Positions 19,335 to 28,226 of a DNA stretch of 64,000 nt are shown here, one piece after another (position 1 is the stretch's first letter; each line of letters begins with the position of its first letter). The DNA lies in NCBI RefSeq assembly GCF_009764355.1, contig NZ_LNUA01000077.1, positions 124,001 to 188,000 on the forward strand, written 5' to 3'. The stretch comes from Companilactobacillus bobalius (lineage in GTDB: Bacteria > Bacillota > Bacilli > Lactobacillales > Lactobacillaceae). Under the pieces are notes generated by a model. That model did not search any database, had not been told where the DNA came from, and worked only from the letters and a program-made list of their open reading frames with translations. Made by a program: the position numbers and the translations under genes.

Positions 19335-20009
19335 TTAAATATTTTGTTTGATTCTTTGATCGCGACGAATGAAGTCATACAAAGCAAACATCAAAATGAC
19401 TAATAAAATGGCTACTATAGTAACTTTGATATTACCAAAAATCAATTCATCACCACCAAAGGCATATAAAAATGATACTGGTAAAGAACCTAAGAATATA
19501 CAAATAAGTTTATTACGCCAAGACAACTTCATTTCAATTGCAGCGTAGTTGACTAGTAGGGTTGGCAACATTGGTACAGCGTAACCGATACTTAACCCTA
19601 ATCTGGGATGATGCATATTCTTGAGTTTATCGGCTAATGGTCTAAAACGACTTGGACGGACTTTGTGAGGAAAGGCACCTAGAATGTTTATCGCTAGCAT
19701 GTTTCCAATGACGGCACCAATTACGTTAACCCCGAAACCAAGCCAACGACCAAAGCACACGCCGGAAAGAATTGCGACCGCAGCAATAGGAACTCCAGGG
19801 ATGGCTGAACCAATAGCGATTACGGCGATAAACAAAATGGCATTATGTCGACCTTGATGTCTTAAAAGATCAATTAAATTTTCACGATCGAAAGTATAGC
19901 TAAAGAAGTTCTGAATAATATCGCTATATTGGTACCAAATCATAGTAGAAAAAATAATTATCCCCAAAATACCTAGGGTAATAAGAATCACCTTATGATA
20001 GAGTTTCAT
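19335..20009 (-). CDS. TVP38/TMEM64 (VTT/DedA-like) membrane protein
   Basis: A 224-residue membrane protein with about six hydrophobic segments and the VTT signatures GSAIPGVPIAAVAILSG and GAVIGNMLAINILG. The start at 20009 is chosen for GAGGGGG six bases upstream. VTT proteins are linked to lipid scrambling and membrane homeostasis; no specific role is visible here. Monocistronic. Confidence 0.8.
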   Translation of the reverse strand: MKLYHKVILITLGILGIIIFSTMIWYQYSDIIQNFFSYTFDRENLIDLLRHQGRHNAILFIAVIAIGSAIPGVPIAAVAILSGVCFGRWLGFGVNVIGAVIGNMLAINILGAFPHKVRPSRFRPLADKLKNMHHPRLGLSIGYAVPMLPTLLVNYAAIEMKLSWRNKLICIFLGSLPVSFLYAFGGDELIFGNIKVTIVAILLVILMFALYDFIRRDQRIKQNI

Positions 20010-20104
20010 AGCTGTCCCCCTCAATATGGACTTACTGTCTACTATTATTAAGCAAAATCCTCAATCTGACTATAGAAAAGTTTCAAAGTATTTATTTTTG
20101 CAGC

Positions 20105-20129
20105 AAAAAAGCCGGCCATTGGTCGACTT
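20105..20129 (-). terminator. Terminator, degenerate relative of the GTCGACC hairpin
   Basis: On the minus strand AAGTCGACC pairs with GGCCGGCTT (one mismatch, one wobble) and is followed by TTTTTT. Confidence 0.7.
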
Positions 20130-20132
20130 CAT

Positions 20133-20585
20133 CTATTCTGTAAATGATTGATTTAATTTATTTAGTTCAGAATCGTTGAATCTAATATCATCCAATTTAT
20201 CAGCATTCTCATTAACTTTATCAGTAATATGTTCTCTTAGCTGATCGGCGTCCTCTTGACCAGCACCGTCAGGCAATACACCAACGATCATGTAGTCAAC
20301 AGGAATTCTATCATTACCCCAAACAATAGGATTTTTGAAAGTTAAAGTCATTGAATGTGCCTTGTGCTTCTTGTCACTAGTTACAAACATATAAACGACA
20401 CAGTCATTTAGAATAGTTGGTTCCTGGGCGGCACTAGCAAATAAACTACTTTGCACAGTTTGAGCATCCAAACCGAATTCATCCGCAGTCTTTTCAGCAG
20501 CTAGTTTCAAAGCACTCAATTGATTGTTGTCCTTTAGTTCGACGTTAGCAGTAGTATGGTTTTTTCTAAAAATTTTGAATAGCAT
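20133..20585 (-). CDS. Orphan protein resembling PTS EIIA type 2
   Basis: A 150-residue soluble protein. The segment KAHSMTLTFKNPIVWGN and then VDYMIVGVLPDGAGQEDADQL resembles the 'pi.WG..pV..vf.la' part of fructose/mannitol EIIA domains. The usual IPHA.. phospho-His motif is not clearly present. No EIIB or EIIC is adjacent. It may be a regulatory or degenerate EIIA-like protein. AGGAGAT precedes the ATG. Family assignment is tentative. Confidence 0.5.
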   Translation of the reverse strand: MLFKIFRKNHTTANVELKDNNQLSALKLAAEKTADEFGLDAQTVQSSLFASAAQEPTILNDCVVYMFVTSDKKHKAHSMTLTFKNPIVWGNDRIPVDYMIVGVLPDGAGQEDADQLREHITDKVNENADKLDDIRFNDSELNKLNQSFTE

Positions 20586-20721
20586 AATATTGTATCTCCT
20601 CTGTCATTATTTAACGAAGGAGCTTCGACATGTCTTACTCTCTTTACAATTATTATGTTACTTTATCGAACCCGTTTCATATCAAGGGAAAAGCTCGATT
20701 TTTTAAAAAAAAGTTTTACAG

Positions 20722-21372
20722 CTACATTGCTCGAATTTCAGAAGGTACCTCAGTTGGATCTTCTAAGATTGATTCGGCGCCTGCATCACGCAATTCAGCG
20801 TAATCTCCGAATCCATAGGTGATACCTAAAGTGTGGACATGGTTGGCAATGCCACCTTGAATATCGGTTGAACGATCACCGATAATAACAGATTCGTCGG
20901 CCGTAGCTTTGGCATTTTCAAGTGCATATTTAAGAATATCAGCTTTACTTGAGCGTGTAACTTCATCTTCTGAAGCACCGTAAAGTCCAGTAAAATATTG
21001 ATCCAGTTTGAGGTAAGTAATTAATTTCTTAATAAGTGATTCAGTTTTGGCGGATGAGATATAGAGTTGATAACCATCATCTTTCAAGGCTGATAAGACA
21101 TCTTCGATTTGTGGATAAAGAGTCAATTGATAAAGACCGTCGTTTTTGTAATATTCGTCGTAGGCAGCAATGGCTTCAGAATAACGTTCTTTAGGAAGAT
21201 CAGGATAGTATTTGCCAAAACTTTCAGTAATAGCAGGACCAATAAATTTTTGATAAGTGTCAGCTCCCAAGTCAGTGATATTCAACTTTTGGGACATGTA
21301 TTGAAGTGCTTTAATAGTTCCAACTTTAGTATCGGCGATTGTACCGTCAAAATCGAAAAAGATATATTTCAT
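20722..21372 (-). CDS. HAD-family hydrolase, phosphoglycolate phosphatase-like
   Basis: A 216-residue HAD subfamily IA enzyme. Motif I is FFDFDGTIADT (nucleophile Asp7, Asp9), motif II YISSAKTES, and motif III/IV VIIGDRSTDIQGG. A cap domain lies between motifs I and II. The ATG at 21372 has TGAGGAT upstream. It follows the CynX-like transporter gene by 11 bases and is probably co-transcribed. Substrate unknown. Confidence 0.88.
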   Translation of the reverse strand: MKYIFFDFDGTIADTKVGTIKALQYMSQKLNITDLGADTYQKFIGPAITESFGKYYPDLPKERYSEAIAAYDEYYKNDGLYQLTLYPQIEDVLSALKDDGYQLYISSAKTESLIKKLITYLKLDQYFTGLYGASEDEVTRSSKADILKYALENAKATADESVIIGDRSTDIQGGIANHVHTLGITYGFGDYAELRDAGAESILEDPTEVPSEIRAM

Positions 21373-21383
21373 TTTTAAAATCC

Positions 21384-22559
21384 TCATTCTTTAATAGGTT
21401 TATGATGCGCAATAAAAATTCCTGATAGTGTTAGTAAAATTGATAATAAGATTAAAATAATAATAATTAAGTTCCATGATTGAGTGCTGCTTTGTAGAAA
21501 ACCAAAAAGTGTTGGACCAATGGCAGCTAACAAGTAACCTGCTGATTGAGCCATGCCGGATACTTCGGCGGTCTGAATTGGATTGGTAGTTTTTTCAGTA
21601 AAGAAGACCACAGCCATGTTAAAAGCCAAACCTGATCCAAAACCAGTTACCACGGTCACAATAGTTAGGAAGACTAGGCTACTAGTAGAAATCAAGTATC
21701 CTAGTGGAGCAATCGCATAACCAATGAATAACATTACTAAAAGCTTTTTCAATCCACCTTTTCTAACTGAAAGGAAGGGAACGATGAATGAACAAGGTAA
21801 ACCGCTCAGTTGTAATAAGGTAAGTAAATTACTGGCAGTGATACTAGCAATACCATTACTTTCGAGGATTGAAGGCAACCAAGTGATGAAAGAGTAATAA
21901 ACAATTGATTGTAGTCCGAAGAAAGCGGTAATTAACCAACCTAAGGATTGATTCCAAACACTTCGATAAACCTTAGATTGTGTTTGTTGGGTGCTATCTT
22001 TTTGATTGCTTTTGAGATTAGGTAACCAAAAAATAGTTGCGATAATACCCATAATTGAAAGTATGGCTAGAGTCATTTGAAGACTTGTTTTAGTGATTAG
22101 AATTCCTGACAAAGCCGTCCCAATGGCACCAATCAATAGCATTGAAAGAGTGTACAAACTAGTGCCTAAAGGAATTTCATTAGGCATATGATCCTTGATA
22201 ATAGCTGGTACAAGGACATTTCCACTATCAATACCGATACCAACTAAAAAAGTACCAAACATCAATGCTGCAATTGTAGGAATGATTCGTAAATAACTTC
22301 CAATTATTAATAGTAGGAAGAAGACAAAGATTGTTAGCTCATTTCCCAATTTTTTAGCAACTTTGACAATAATAGGAGAGAGTAAAGCAAAGGTAATCAA
22401 TGGAATTGAAGTAATCAAACCAGCTGTAGACTTGGGCAATCCTAATTGACCTTCAATTGTTTTAATCAGTGGAGGGATGATCATAATTGGCAAACGCAGA
22501 TTAGCAGCAATCAACATCATACTTAATAGAAAATATTTTTTGGATTTGGTAGTTTGCAT
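21384..22559 (-). CDS. MFS transporter, CynX/NimT-like
   Basis: A 391-residue MFS protein with 12 predicted helices. AANLRLPIMIIPPLI at the N-terminus and GNVLVPAIIKDHMP near residue 120 resemble the CynX/NimT anion and drug-efflux group. The start at 22559 is set by GAGGGGG; nine further codons are open upstream. Together with the HAD phosphatase it forms a two-gene operon downstream of a TetR gene. Substrate unknown. Confidence 0.82.
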   Translation of the reverse strand: MQTTKSKKYFLLSMMLIAANLRLPIMIIPPLIKTIEGQLGLPKSTAGLITSIPLITFALLSPIIVKVAKKLGNELTIFVFFLLLIIGSYLRIIPTIAALMFGTFLVGIGIDSGNVLVPAIIKDHMPNEIPLGTSLYTLSMLLIGAIGTALSGILITKTSLQMTLAILSIMGIIATIFWLPNLKSNQKDSTQQTQSKVYRSVWNQSLGWLITAFFGLQSIVYYSFITWLPSILESNGIASITASNLLTLLQLSGLPCSFIVPFLSVRKGGLKKLLVMLFIGYAIAPLGYLISTSSLVFLTIVTVVTGFGSGLAFNMAVVFFTEKTTNPIQTAEVSGMAQSAGYLLAAIGPTLFGFLQSSTQSWNLIIIILILLSILLTLSGIFIAHHKPIKE

Positions 22560-22653
22560 TTGAAATTCCCCCTCAAAGATGAACACAATATTACTATTTT
22601 AGAACAGAAAAAGAATTGTGCCAATTTTCTTGTTATTTAGGAATAAAGAAAAA

Positions 22654-22716
22654 CATCCATTTAGAAATACAGACACATAATTAGATCTTATGTGAGATGT
22701 GTGTTCTAAATAGATG
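22654..22716. repeat. 63-nt hairpin in an intergenic region
   Basis: CATCCATTTAGAA (22654-22666) pairs with TTCTAAATAGATG (22704-22716) with one mismatch, and ACACA/TGTGT extends the stem inward. It lies between the TetR stop and the CynX-like gene. It may be a terminator for TetR on the minus strand, although the T-run after it is poor. Confidence 0.5.
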
Positions 22717-22744
22717 CTACTTAAGTTTCCGGCTTTTTTCTTTA

Positions 22745-23296
22745 CTATTTTGACCATTTGGTGAAGAATCCTTCAGTGAATTCAATAAACTTATCGTATG
22801 AAACATTGAAGTCATTATCTTCTAGATATTCAACCAAACCAATCAGTCCACCGACGATGAAACTGATCATCAACTCTGGTGTATCGGATTCAGTAATCAT
22901 CTTGATTAAAGGATCGTTTTGACTACCGGGATCTTTACTTTTATTTTTAACAATGTCACGTAAAATACTTCTAAATTCAGGATAAAGGTTAGCTTTAGTC
23001 TGATATTGCGGAGAAATATGATGCATGAATTTGCTATTTTTTTCCATAAAATCAGCTATCTGATAAACGATAGTCTTAGCATTGGAAGTGTTGTTTAATA
23101 AATCATCTAATAAATATGAAAAAACAGCATGCAAAAGGGAGTATTTGTCGTTGAAGTAACGGTAAAAAGTACTGTGGTTGATCAAAGCCTCATCACAGAT
23201 ATCGCCAACAGTGATTTTTTCAAATGGTTTCTTTTGAAGCAGTGAAACCATTGCTGTGATAATTGATTTCTCTGTTCTTTTTGTTACTTGTGACAT
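22745..23296 (-). CDS. TetR-family transcriptional regulator
   Basis: A 183-residue regulator with the TetR HTH at residues ~10-55 (ITVGDICDEALINHSTFYRYF as ITVGDICDEALI and NHSTFYRYFNDKYSLL). The ligand domain is short, as in the TetR_C_7/DhaS-like group. It starts nine bases after the deoxyribosyltransferase gene and precedes the CynX-like transporter, so either may be its target. Confidence 0.88.
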   Translation of the reverse strand: MSQVTKRTEKSIITAMVSLLQKKPFEKITVGDICDEALINHSTFYRYFNDKYSLLHAVFSYLLDDLLNNTSNAKTIVYQIADFMEKNSKFMHHISPQYQTKANLYPEFRSILRDIVKNKSKDPGSQNDPLIKMITESDTPELMISFIVGGLIGLVEYLEDNDFNVSYDKFIEFTEGFFTKWSK

Positions 23297-23305
23297 GTTG
23301 CCCTC

Positions 23306-23779
23306 CTAAAGTACCTTTACATTTTCATATCTTGTCATTAATTTATTAAAGTCATAATTCTTAATTTCTTTGATATTGTCAGCTCCGTTGAAGAAAGCTG
23401 TCAAACTGCCGGCAAGCATTAGGTTAAGAGGTTCGTCTTTAATATTTCTAACTCCGATAACAGGAACGTTATTAGCTACTGCATAACCGCATTCCCACAT
23501 TGTACCAGAATCTGGTTCTAATTCGTTTTCTTCTATCTTATAGTCTAACATTGCGACAACAACATCAGAATTATTGATGTTGTTGATATCATGCTTGTAA
23601 ACAGCAGTTTGCCATTCAAATGATCCAAATTCAGCCGCTGTGTATTCGTCATCCCCGGGTCTGAATACATCGCCAATTGTAGGGTTGGCCTCTAATAATT
23701 TTTGAACCTCATCTAAACGTTTTATTTGATTCTCACTAAAGAAAGGTCCAGCCAAATATACTCGATTCTTCTTATTCAT
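23306..23779 (-). CDS. Nucleoside 2-deoxyribosyltransferase
   Basis: A 157-residue enzyme, the usual length of this lactobacillus purine and pyrimidine salvage family. It swaps the base on 2'-deoxyribonucleosides. VYLAGPFFSENQIKRLDEV opens the fold, and DSGTMWECGYAVAN holds the catalytic Glu. NLMLAGSLTAFFNG and YDFNKL close it. It is the first gene of an operon with TetR. Confidence 0.9.
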   Translation of the reverse strand: MNKKNRVYLAGPFFSENQIKRLDEVQKLLEANPTIGDVFRPGDDEYTAAEFGSFEWQTAVYKHDINNINNSDVVVAMLDYKIEENELEPDSGTMWECGYAVANNVPVIGVRNIKDEPLNLMLAGSLTAFFNGADNIKEIKNYDFNKLMTRYENVKVL

Positions 23780-23990
23780 GGTTAAGTCAGTAGCTCCTTT
23801 GTGTTTATATATTAATTATACTTAAATATTTGCTTAATAAGTGAAAAATAATATTGAGATTAAATATTTTTGCGGTTAAAATGTAGTTTAATTAAAAAAC
23901 GAGGAAATATTAATTATTAATTTTTCAAAAAAGCCTTTTCATGGTGGAGATTAGATGATATAACGAAGATGGCACGGAGGAATGATGCTT

Positions 23991-24092
23991 ATGGATAAAA
24001 ATGGATTGCGAAAAATTCATGACGATAAGAAGAAGGTTAGCATGCTAGCAGTATTTGGCATTTTTCTGACGTTTATTTTATTGATCTTTTAG
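23991..24092 (+). CDS. Small single-helix membrane protein (33 aa)
   Basis: A short frame, too small for most gene callers. ACGGAGG at 23974-23980 lies before ATGs at 23985 and 23991. The product has a charged N-terminus (MDKNGLRKIHDDKKKVS) and one hydrophobic segment (MLAVFGIFLTFILLIF). A terminator hairpin lies downstream at 24141. Function unknown. Confidence 0.6.
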   Translation: MDKNGLRKIHDDKKKVSMLAVFGIFLTFILLIF

Positions 24093-24140
24093 GATTATAC
24101 GTGCTATAGATGGGATAGGATACTCTAAAATATAAATGAT

Positions 24141-24177
24141 AACTGAGACTGAATTCATTTCGGTCCCAGTTTTTTTG
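24141..24177 (+). terminator. Terminator after the small membrane protein
   Basis: AACTGAGAC and GTCCCAGTT form a stem with one mismatch, followed by TTTTTTT. Confidence 0.8.
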
Positions 24178-24192
24178 ATCGGAGATGTAATT

Positions 24193-25128
24193 ATGGAAGC
24201 TAGTCTAATAAAGAATATTTTATATTCAGGGATTGTGGGTGATGCTCTGGGTGTCCCTGTGGAATTCAAGAAACGTGATACTTATTATGTTGATTCAATG
24301 ATTTCCGGTGGAACTTGGGAGCAAGATGCTGGTAGTTGGTCAGATGATACCTCTTTTACTTTACCTTTGATTGAGAATCTAACCGAAAAAAGTGATTATG
24401 AAGAGTTAATGCAAAAATTTGAGAATTATATGTTTCATAACGAATACACGCCTAAAGGAATTGCTTTTGGGATTGGCGGTACCTGTGCAAAAGCTGTGCG
24501 TAACTGGTCAATCAATCATTATCCAGCTTTGGAGTGCGGCGACCTTAGTGAATATGCGAATGGCAATGGTGCTTTGATGAGATTGGCACCTCTAGCAATT
24601 CATTTAAAAACGGAACCTGATTTGGCTAAGAGATTGAAGTTGACTAAGAATTATACCAGTCTAACACATCGTCATGCGCGAGCCATTATGGGAAGTTATA
24701 TCTATTTAGAAATTTTACATGAATTATTGAATGGTAGGAATTTAACTGATATTTTAACCGATTTGCCTCAACAATTAAAAACGGCACTTCAAAATGAACC
24801 AGATGAATGGGCAGAATTTGTCTATTATAAGGATATTTTTGCACTTGGGTTTAAAGATACCGATAGGAAAAATATCAAATCAACTGGTTATGACGTTGAT
24901 ACATTACTGGCTTGTGTTTGGTGCGTATTGAATTCTAAATCGATTGATGAAGCAATTTTATTGGCGGTTAATTTAGGTGAAGATACAGATACAATTGCTA
25001 GCATCACCGGGACATTAGCCAGCTGTGCATATCAAACAGAAACTGTTAATCCTGAATGGGTGGCACAATTACAGAATAAGAAACTATTGGATAGTATTAT
25101 TGATCCATTTGTGAAAAATAATCTCTAA
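24193..25128 (+). CDS. ADP-ribosylglycohydrolase-family protein (DraG-like)
   Basis: A 311-residue protein. The ATG at 24193 follows CGGAGAT; the frame is open for 19 more codons, but these lie within the upstream terminator. Metal-site motifs are SGIVGDALGVPVEF, SWSDDTSFTL and the C-terminal GEDTDTIASITG. These bind two Mg2+ in enzymes that remove ADP-ribose from proteins or nucleosides. YANGNGALMRLAPLAI is also typical. Target unknown. Confidence 0.88.
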   Translation: MEASLIKNILYSGIVGDALGVPVEFKKRDTYYVDSMISGGTWEQDAGSWSDDTSFTLPLIENLTEKSDYEELMQKFENYMFHNEYTPKGIAFGIGGTCAKAVRNWSINHYPALECGDLSEYANGNGALMRLAPLAIHLKTEPDLAKRLKLTKNYTSLTHRHARAIMGSYIYLEILHELLNGRNLTDILTDLPQQLKTALQNEPDEWAEFVYYKDIFALGFKDTDRKNIKSTGYDVDTLLACVWCVLNSKSIDEAILLAVNLGEDTDTIASITGTLASCAYQTETVNPEWVAQLQNKKLLDSIIDPFVKNNL

Positions 25129-25216
25129 TACGCTTACATTGCACCTCTACAAATGTTTGTGCTGGTGGTAAAATTTTACAATGTGGTTGTTCCATTAAGA
25201 TAGAAGAGGTGATCAA

Positions 25217-25966
25217 ATGGCAGAAGAAATGAATTTGAATAAAACGGTAGTTCATGTTTTTAAGATTTTGGATGCAATCAATGCTTCTGAATCTCCACAG
25301 GGGGTTAGTGAACTGACTAGAGCGACTCAATTACCTAAGACAACTGTTTTTCGTCTATTAACGACGTTGGAACATCTTGGTATTGTTGATGTGAATTCAA
25401 TTCAACAGTATAAAATTGGTCCGAAAATATTTGAATACTCGAAGAGTGCATCACGTCAGAATAGCTTAGTACAAGTTGCTAAACCATATATGAAGAAATA
25501 TGTTGAAGAGAATCATGAGAATATTAATATAGGTATACTTTATGATAATCAAGTGGTGTACCTGGATTCAGAAGAGGGAGATCACTTTAATTTACAAGTT
25601 AATCTTTTCCCCGTCGCACCTCTTTATTGCAGTAGCATGGGCAAAATATTTTTGAGTCAATTTTCAGAAGCAGAGCTTGAACATTATTTAAATAAAACAG
25701 ATTTAAAACGTCGAACGATTAATACTTTGGATACGCCAGAGAAGTTAAAGCAAGAATTGGATGTAGTTAGAAAAGGTAAAGTTTCATATGATAATGAAGA
25801 ATATGAATATGGCTTGACTTGTATTGCAGTTCCAATTATTGAATCGGGAAAAATAATTGCTGCCGCTAGTGTATCTGGTCCAACGTCACGTTTAAAAGTT
25901 CGTGGTTGGGATAATATTAAGCAAAGTATTATTGAATTTGGTGAATCAATTAACAACACATTATAA
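25217..25966 (+). CDS. IclR-family transcriptional regulator
   Basis: A 249-residue regulator with an N-terminal winged helix (VSELTRATQLPKTTVFRLLTTL, in pieces VSELTRATQLPK and TTVFRLLTTLEHLG) and an IclR effector domain (APLYCSSMGKIFLSQF, YDNEEYEYGLTCIAVPI). GAGGTGATC precedes the ATG. It lies upstream of a transporter/dehydrogenase operon whose promoter carries a typical IclR palindrome. Confidence 0.93.
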   Translation: MAEEMNLNKTVVHVFKILDAINASESPQGVSELTRATQLPKTTVFRLLTTLEHLGIVDVNSIQQYKIGPKIFEYSKSASRQNSLVQVAKPYMKKYVEENHENINIGILYDNQVVYLDSEEGDHFNLQVNLFPVAPLYCSSMGKIFLSQFSEAELEHYLNKTDLKRRTINTLDTPEKLKQELDVVRKGKVSYDNEEYEYGLTCIAVPIIESGKIIAAASVSGPTSRLKVRGWDNIKQSIIEFGESINNTL

Positions 25967-25981
25967 ATAGTAGAAATGTAT

Positions 25982-26023
25982 ATCTCGTAGTGAATTATTT
26001 TAATTCATTATGAGATTTTTTTT
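25982..26023 (+). terminator. Terminator of the IclR gene
   Basis: ATCTCGTAGTGAATTA and TAATTCATTATGAGAT pair over 16 positions (two mismatches or wobbles), followed by TTTTTTT. Confidence 0.88.
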
Positions 26024-26040
26024 ATATTTTTTACAACCTA

Positions 26041-26100
26041 TTGAAAAAATATTCACAAAGGAATACAATGATTTTTATTAAATGGAACATCGTTCCATTT
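26041..26100 (+). promoter_or_regulatory. Promoter with IclR-type operator
   Basis: TTGAAA (26041-26046) and TACAAT (26064-26069) are 17 bp apart. Just downstream AAATGGAAC-ATC-GTTCCATTT (26080-26100) is a perfect palindrome of the TGGAACnnnGTTCCA type known for IclR proteins. Binding there would block initiation or elongation. Confidence 0.85.
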
Positions 26101-26129
26101 TCAAATTCATCTCTTTAGGAGTGATATAT

Positions 26130-27182
26130 ATGAATGAGTTAAGGCAATATACCATAGGGGATTTTTGGAACAAATTGCTTTCTGGAGTTGCGATGGCAAT
26201 TGTTGTTGCCGTGACACCAGGAGCTATCATTGCACCATTTATTACAGGATTAGCTCAACACAGTGATTTTTGGATGACTGTTTATAATACGACCAATATG
26301 GGGACTTATATTGTTCCCGTTGCTGCAGCTATTTTAGCCGCAAATCAATTTGGCTTTACGATGATTGAAAAAGCTAGTGTAGCTTTAGCAGCTTTTGCCG
26401 GAAGTGGAGCTGCTGTTTATTCAAAGGGTACTTGGACACTTGTGGGAATGGGAGATTTAATTAATACAATTTTAGTTATCGCTATTGCTATTGTTTTAAT
26501 CTTCCTAGTTAGAAATTACGTAGGAAGTTTCTCGATTATTTGGGAACCAATTTTATGTGCATCAGTAGTTGGGGCCTTCGGTATGTGGTCTTACACTTAT
26601 GTACATATGATTTCCATGACTGTCGGAAATATTTTGAACTCCTTCACGGATCTACAACCGGTATTATTATGTACCTTAATTGCTATGTCTTTTGCCGTGA
26701 TTATCGCAACTCCACTTTCAACAGTTGGATTAGCATATGCAATTGGCATTAGTGGCATTGCAGGTGGTGCGGCCTCAGTCGGAGCTACTGCTTGTTTCAT
26801 GATGGTTGCAGTTGCCACTTACAAAGTAAATGGAAAAGGTGTTTCGTTCGCAATGTTCTGGGGATCGGTAAAAATGATGCTTGCTAACTTTGTTAAACAT
26901 CCTCGTATGTTGTTGCCGATTGCTGTAGTAGGGGCTTTAGTTGGATTTACAGATTCATTTATTCAAGTAAAAAATGGTTCAGCCTATGCAGGATTTGGTC
27001 AACCTGTAGGACCAATCAATTCATTTACTTATATGCATGGTTCAGTCGGATTGAATATTTTATTACTTGCACTCATTTATTTTGTATTACCTATTTTGTA
27101 TTCAATAGTGGTTTATCTAATCTTTAAAAAGATTCCTAAGCTATATGACGAGAATGATTGGAAAGTAGATTTGAGTAAATAA
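26130..27182 (+). CDS. PTS_EIIC_2-family membrane transporter without EIIA/EIIB
   Basis: A 350-residue membrane protein with about ten helices. It belongs to the group annotated PTS_EIIC_2 (GAIIAPFITGLAQ, PLSTVGLAYAIGISGIAGGAAS). The ATG at 26130 has TTTAGGAGTG upstream; the longer frame would begin inside the operator. No EIIA or EIIB gene is nearby. It may therefore act as a PTS-independent carrier. It is co-transcribed with a D-2-hydroxyacid dehydrogenase, so a 2-hydroxy or 2-keto acid is a reasonable guess for its substrate. Confidence 0.8.
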   Translation: MNELRQYTIGDFWNKLLSGVAMAIVVAVTPGAIIAPFITGLAQHSDFWMTVYNTTNMGTYIVPVAAAILAANQFGFTMIEKASVALAAFAGSGAAVYSKGTWTLVGMGDLINTILVIAIAIVLIFLVRNYVGSFSIIWEPILCASVVGAFGMWSYTYVHMISMTVGNILNSFTDLQPVLLCTLIAMSFAVIIATPLSTVGLAYAIGISGIAGGAASVGATACFMMVAVATYKVNGKGVSFAMFWGSVKMMLANFVKHPRMLLPIAVVGALVGFTDSFIQVKNGSAYAGFGQPVGPINSFTYMHGSVGLNILLLALIYFVLPILYSIVVYLIFKKIPKLYDENDWKVDLSK

Positions 27183-27199
27183 TCAGGAGGATATGCATT

Positions 27200-28186
27200 A
27201 TGAAAATATTTTGTTACGCAGTTTCTAAGTTGGAAGAACCTTATGTTCTTAATTGGGCTAAGAAGAACAATGTTGAAGTGAAAATGATTGAAGCTGAATT
27301 AAGTAGTAAAAATGCACATTTGGCAGAAGGATACGATGGTGTTTCTTCAGAAGGAATCACTCCGGTTGATGAGTCGGTATATGCTGAATTCGAAAAATTT
27401 GGGATTAAGCAACTAGCTATTCGCCAAGTTGGTGTCGATAATCAAGATTTAGATGCTGCACGTCGTCATGGAATCACACTTACTAATGTTGCTGCCTATT
27501 CTCCAAGAGCTATTGCTGAAATGGGTGTGACTCAGGCTATGTATTTGCTTAGAAAGATTGGTGTTTATCAAGATCGTATGTCTCAGGGAGATTTTACTTG
27601 GGATGAATCTACTATTAGCACTGAAATTTTTAACTGTACTATTGGTTTAGTTGGTGTAGGACATATTGGTGGTGCAACGGCTCAAATTTATAGTGCCCTA
27701 GGTGCTAAGGTTTTGGCTTATGATTTAGCTTATGATGCATCGTTAGAGCCTTATGTAACGTATACAGACTTGGATACTGTTTTGAGTCAATCCGATATTA
27801 TCTCATTACACACACCACTTTTCCCAAGTACAAGGAATATGATTGGTGCAAAAGAATTTAAAAAGATGAAATCAAATGCAATTTTAATAAATGTTGCTCG
27901 AGGTGAATTGGTCGATACAAAAGCTTTGATTGATGCGTTACAGAATCACGAAATTGGAGCGGCGGGATTAGATACATTGGCAGATGAAATTGACTTTTTC
28001 GGAATGAATAAACAACCTAAAGAGTTACCTGAGGATTATCAGGTTTTGAATGCGATGCCTAATGTTCTGGTTACACCACATATTGCATTCTTCACTAAAT
28101 TGGCAATTCGCAATAGTATGGAAATTGCTTTAGATGATGCTAAGAAAATTATTGAAGGCGGTAAGAGTCGAAATACAGTTAATTAA
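27200..28186 (+). CDS. D-2-hydroxyacid dehydrogenase (D-lactate dehydrogenase type)
   Basis: A 328-residue NAD-dependent enzyme. RQVGVDNQDLDAARR marks the substrate domain, GLVGVGHIGGATAQ the Rossmann fold, and INVARGELVDTKAL the catalytic Arg region. AAGLDTLADEIDFF carries the Glu region, and TPHIAFFTKLA the catalytic His. AGGAGG precedes the ATG, 17 bases after the transporter stop. It may reduce a specific 2-keto acid instead of pyruvate, given its co-regulation by IclR. Confidence 0.92.
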   Translation: MKIFCYAVSKLEEPYVLNWAKKNNVEVKMIEAELSSKNAHLAEGYDGVSSEGITPVDESVYAEFEKFGIKQLAIRQVGVDNQDLDAARRHGITLTNVAAYSPRAIAEMGVTQAMYLLRKIGVYQDRMSQGDFTWDESTISTEIFNCTIGLVGVGHIGGATAQIYSALGAKVLAYDLAYDASLEPYVTYTDLDTVLSQSDIISLHTPLFPSTRNMIGAKEFKKMKSNAILINVARGELVDTKALIDALQNHEIGAAGLDTLADEIDFFGMNKQPKELPEDYQVLNAMPNVLVTPHIAFFTKLAIRNSMEIALDDAKKIIEGGKSRNTVN

Positions 28187-28192
28187 ATATGA

Positions 28193-28226
28193 AAAAAGCT
28201 GGTCAAAATTAATTGATCAGCTTTTT
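28193..28226. terminator. Bidirectional terminator
   Basis: AAAAAGCTGGTCAA and TTGATCAGCTTTTT pair with one mismatch between two converging operons. Confidence 0.9.
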
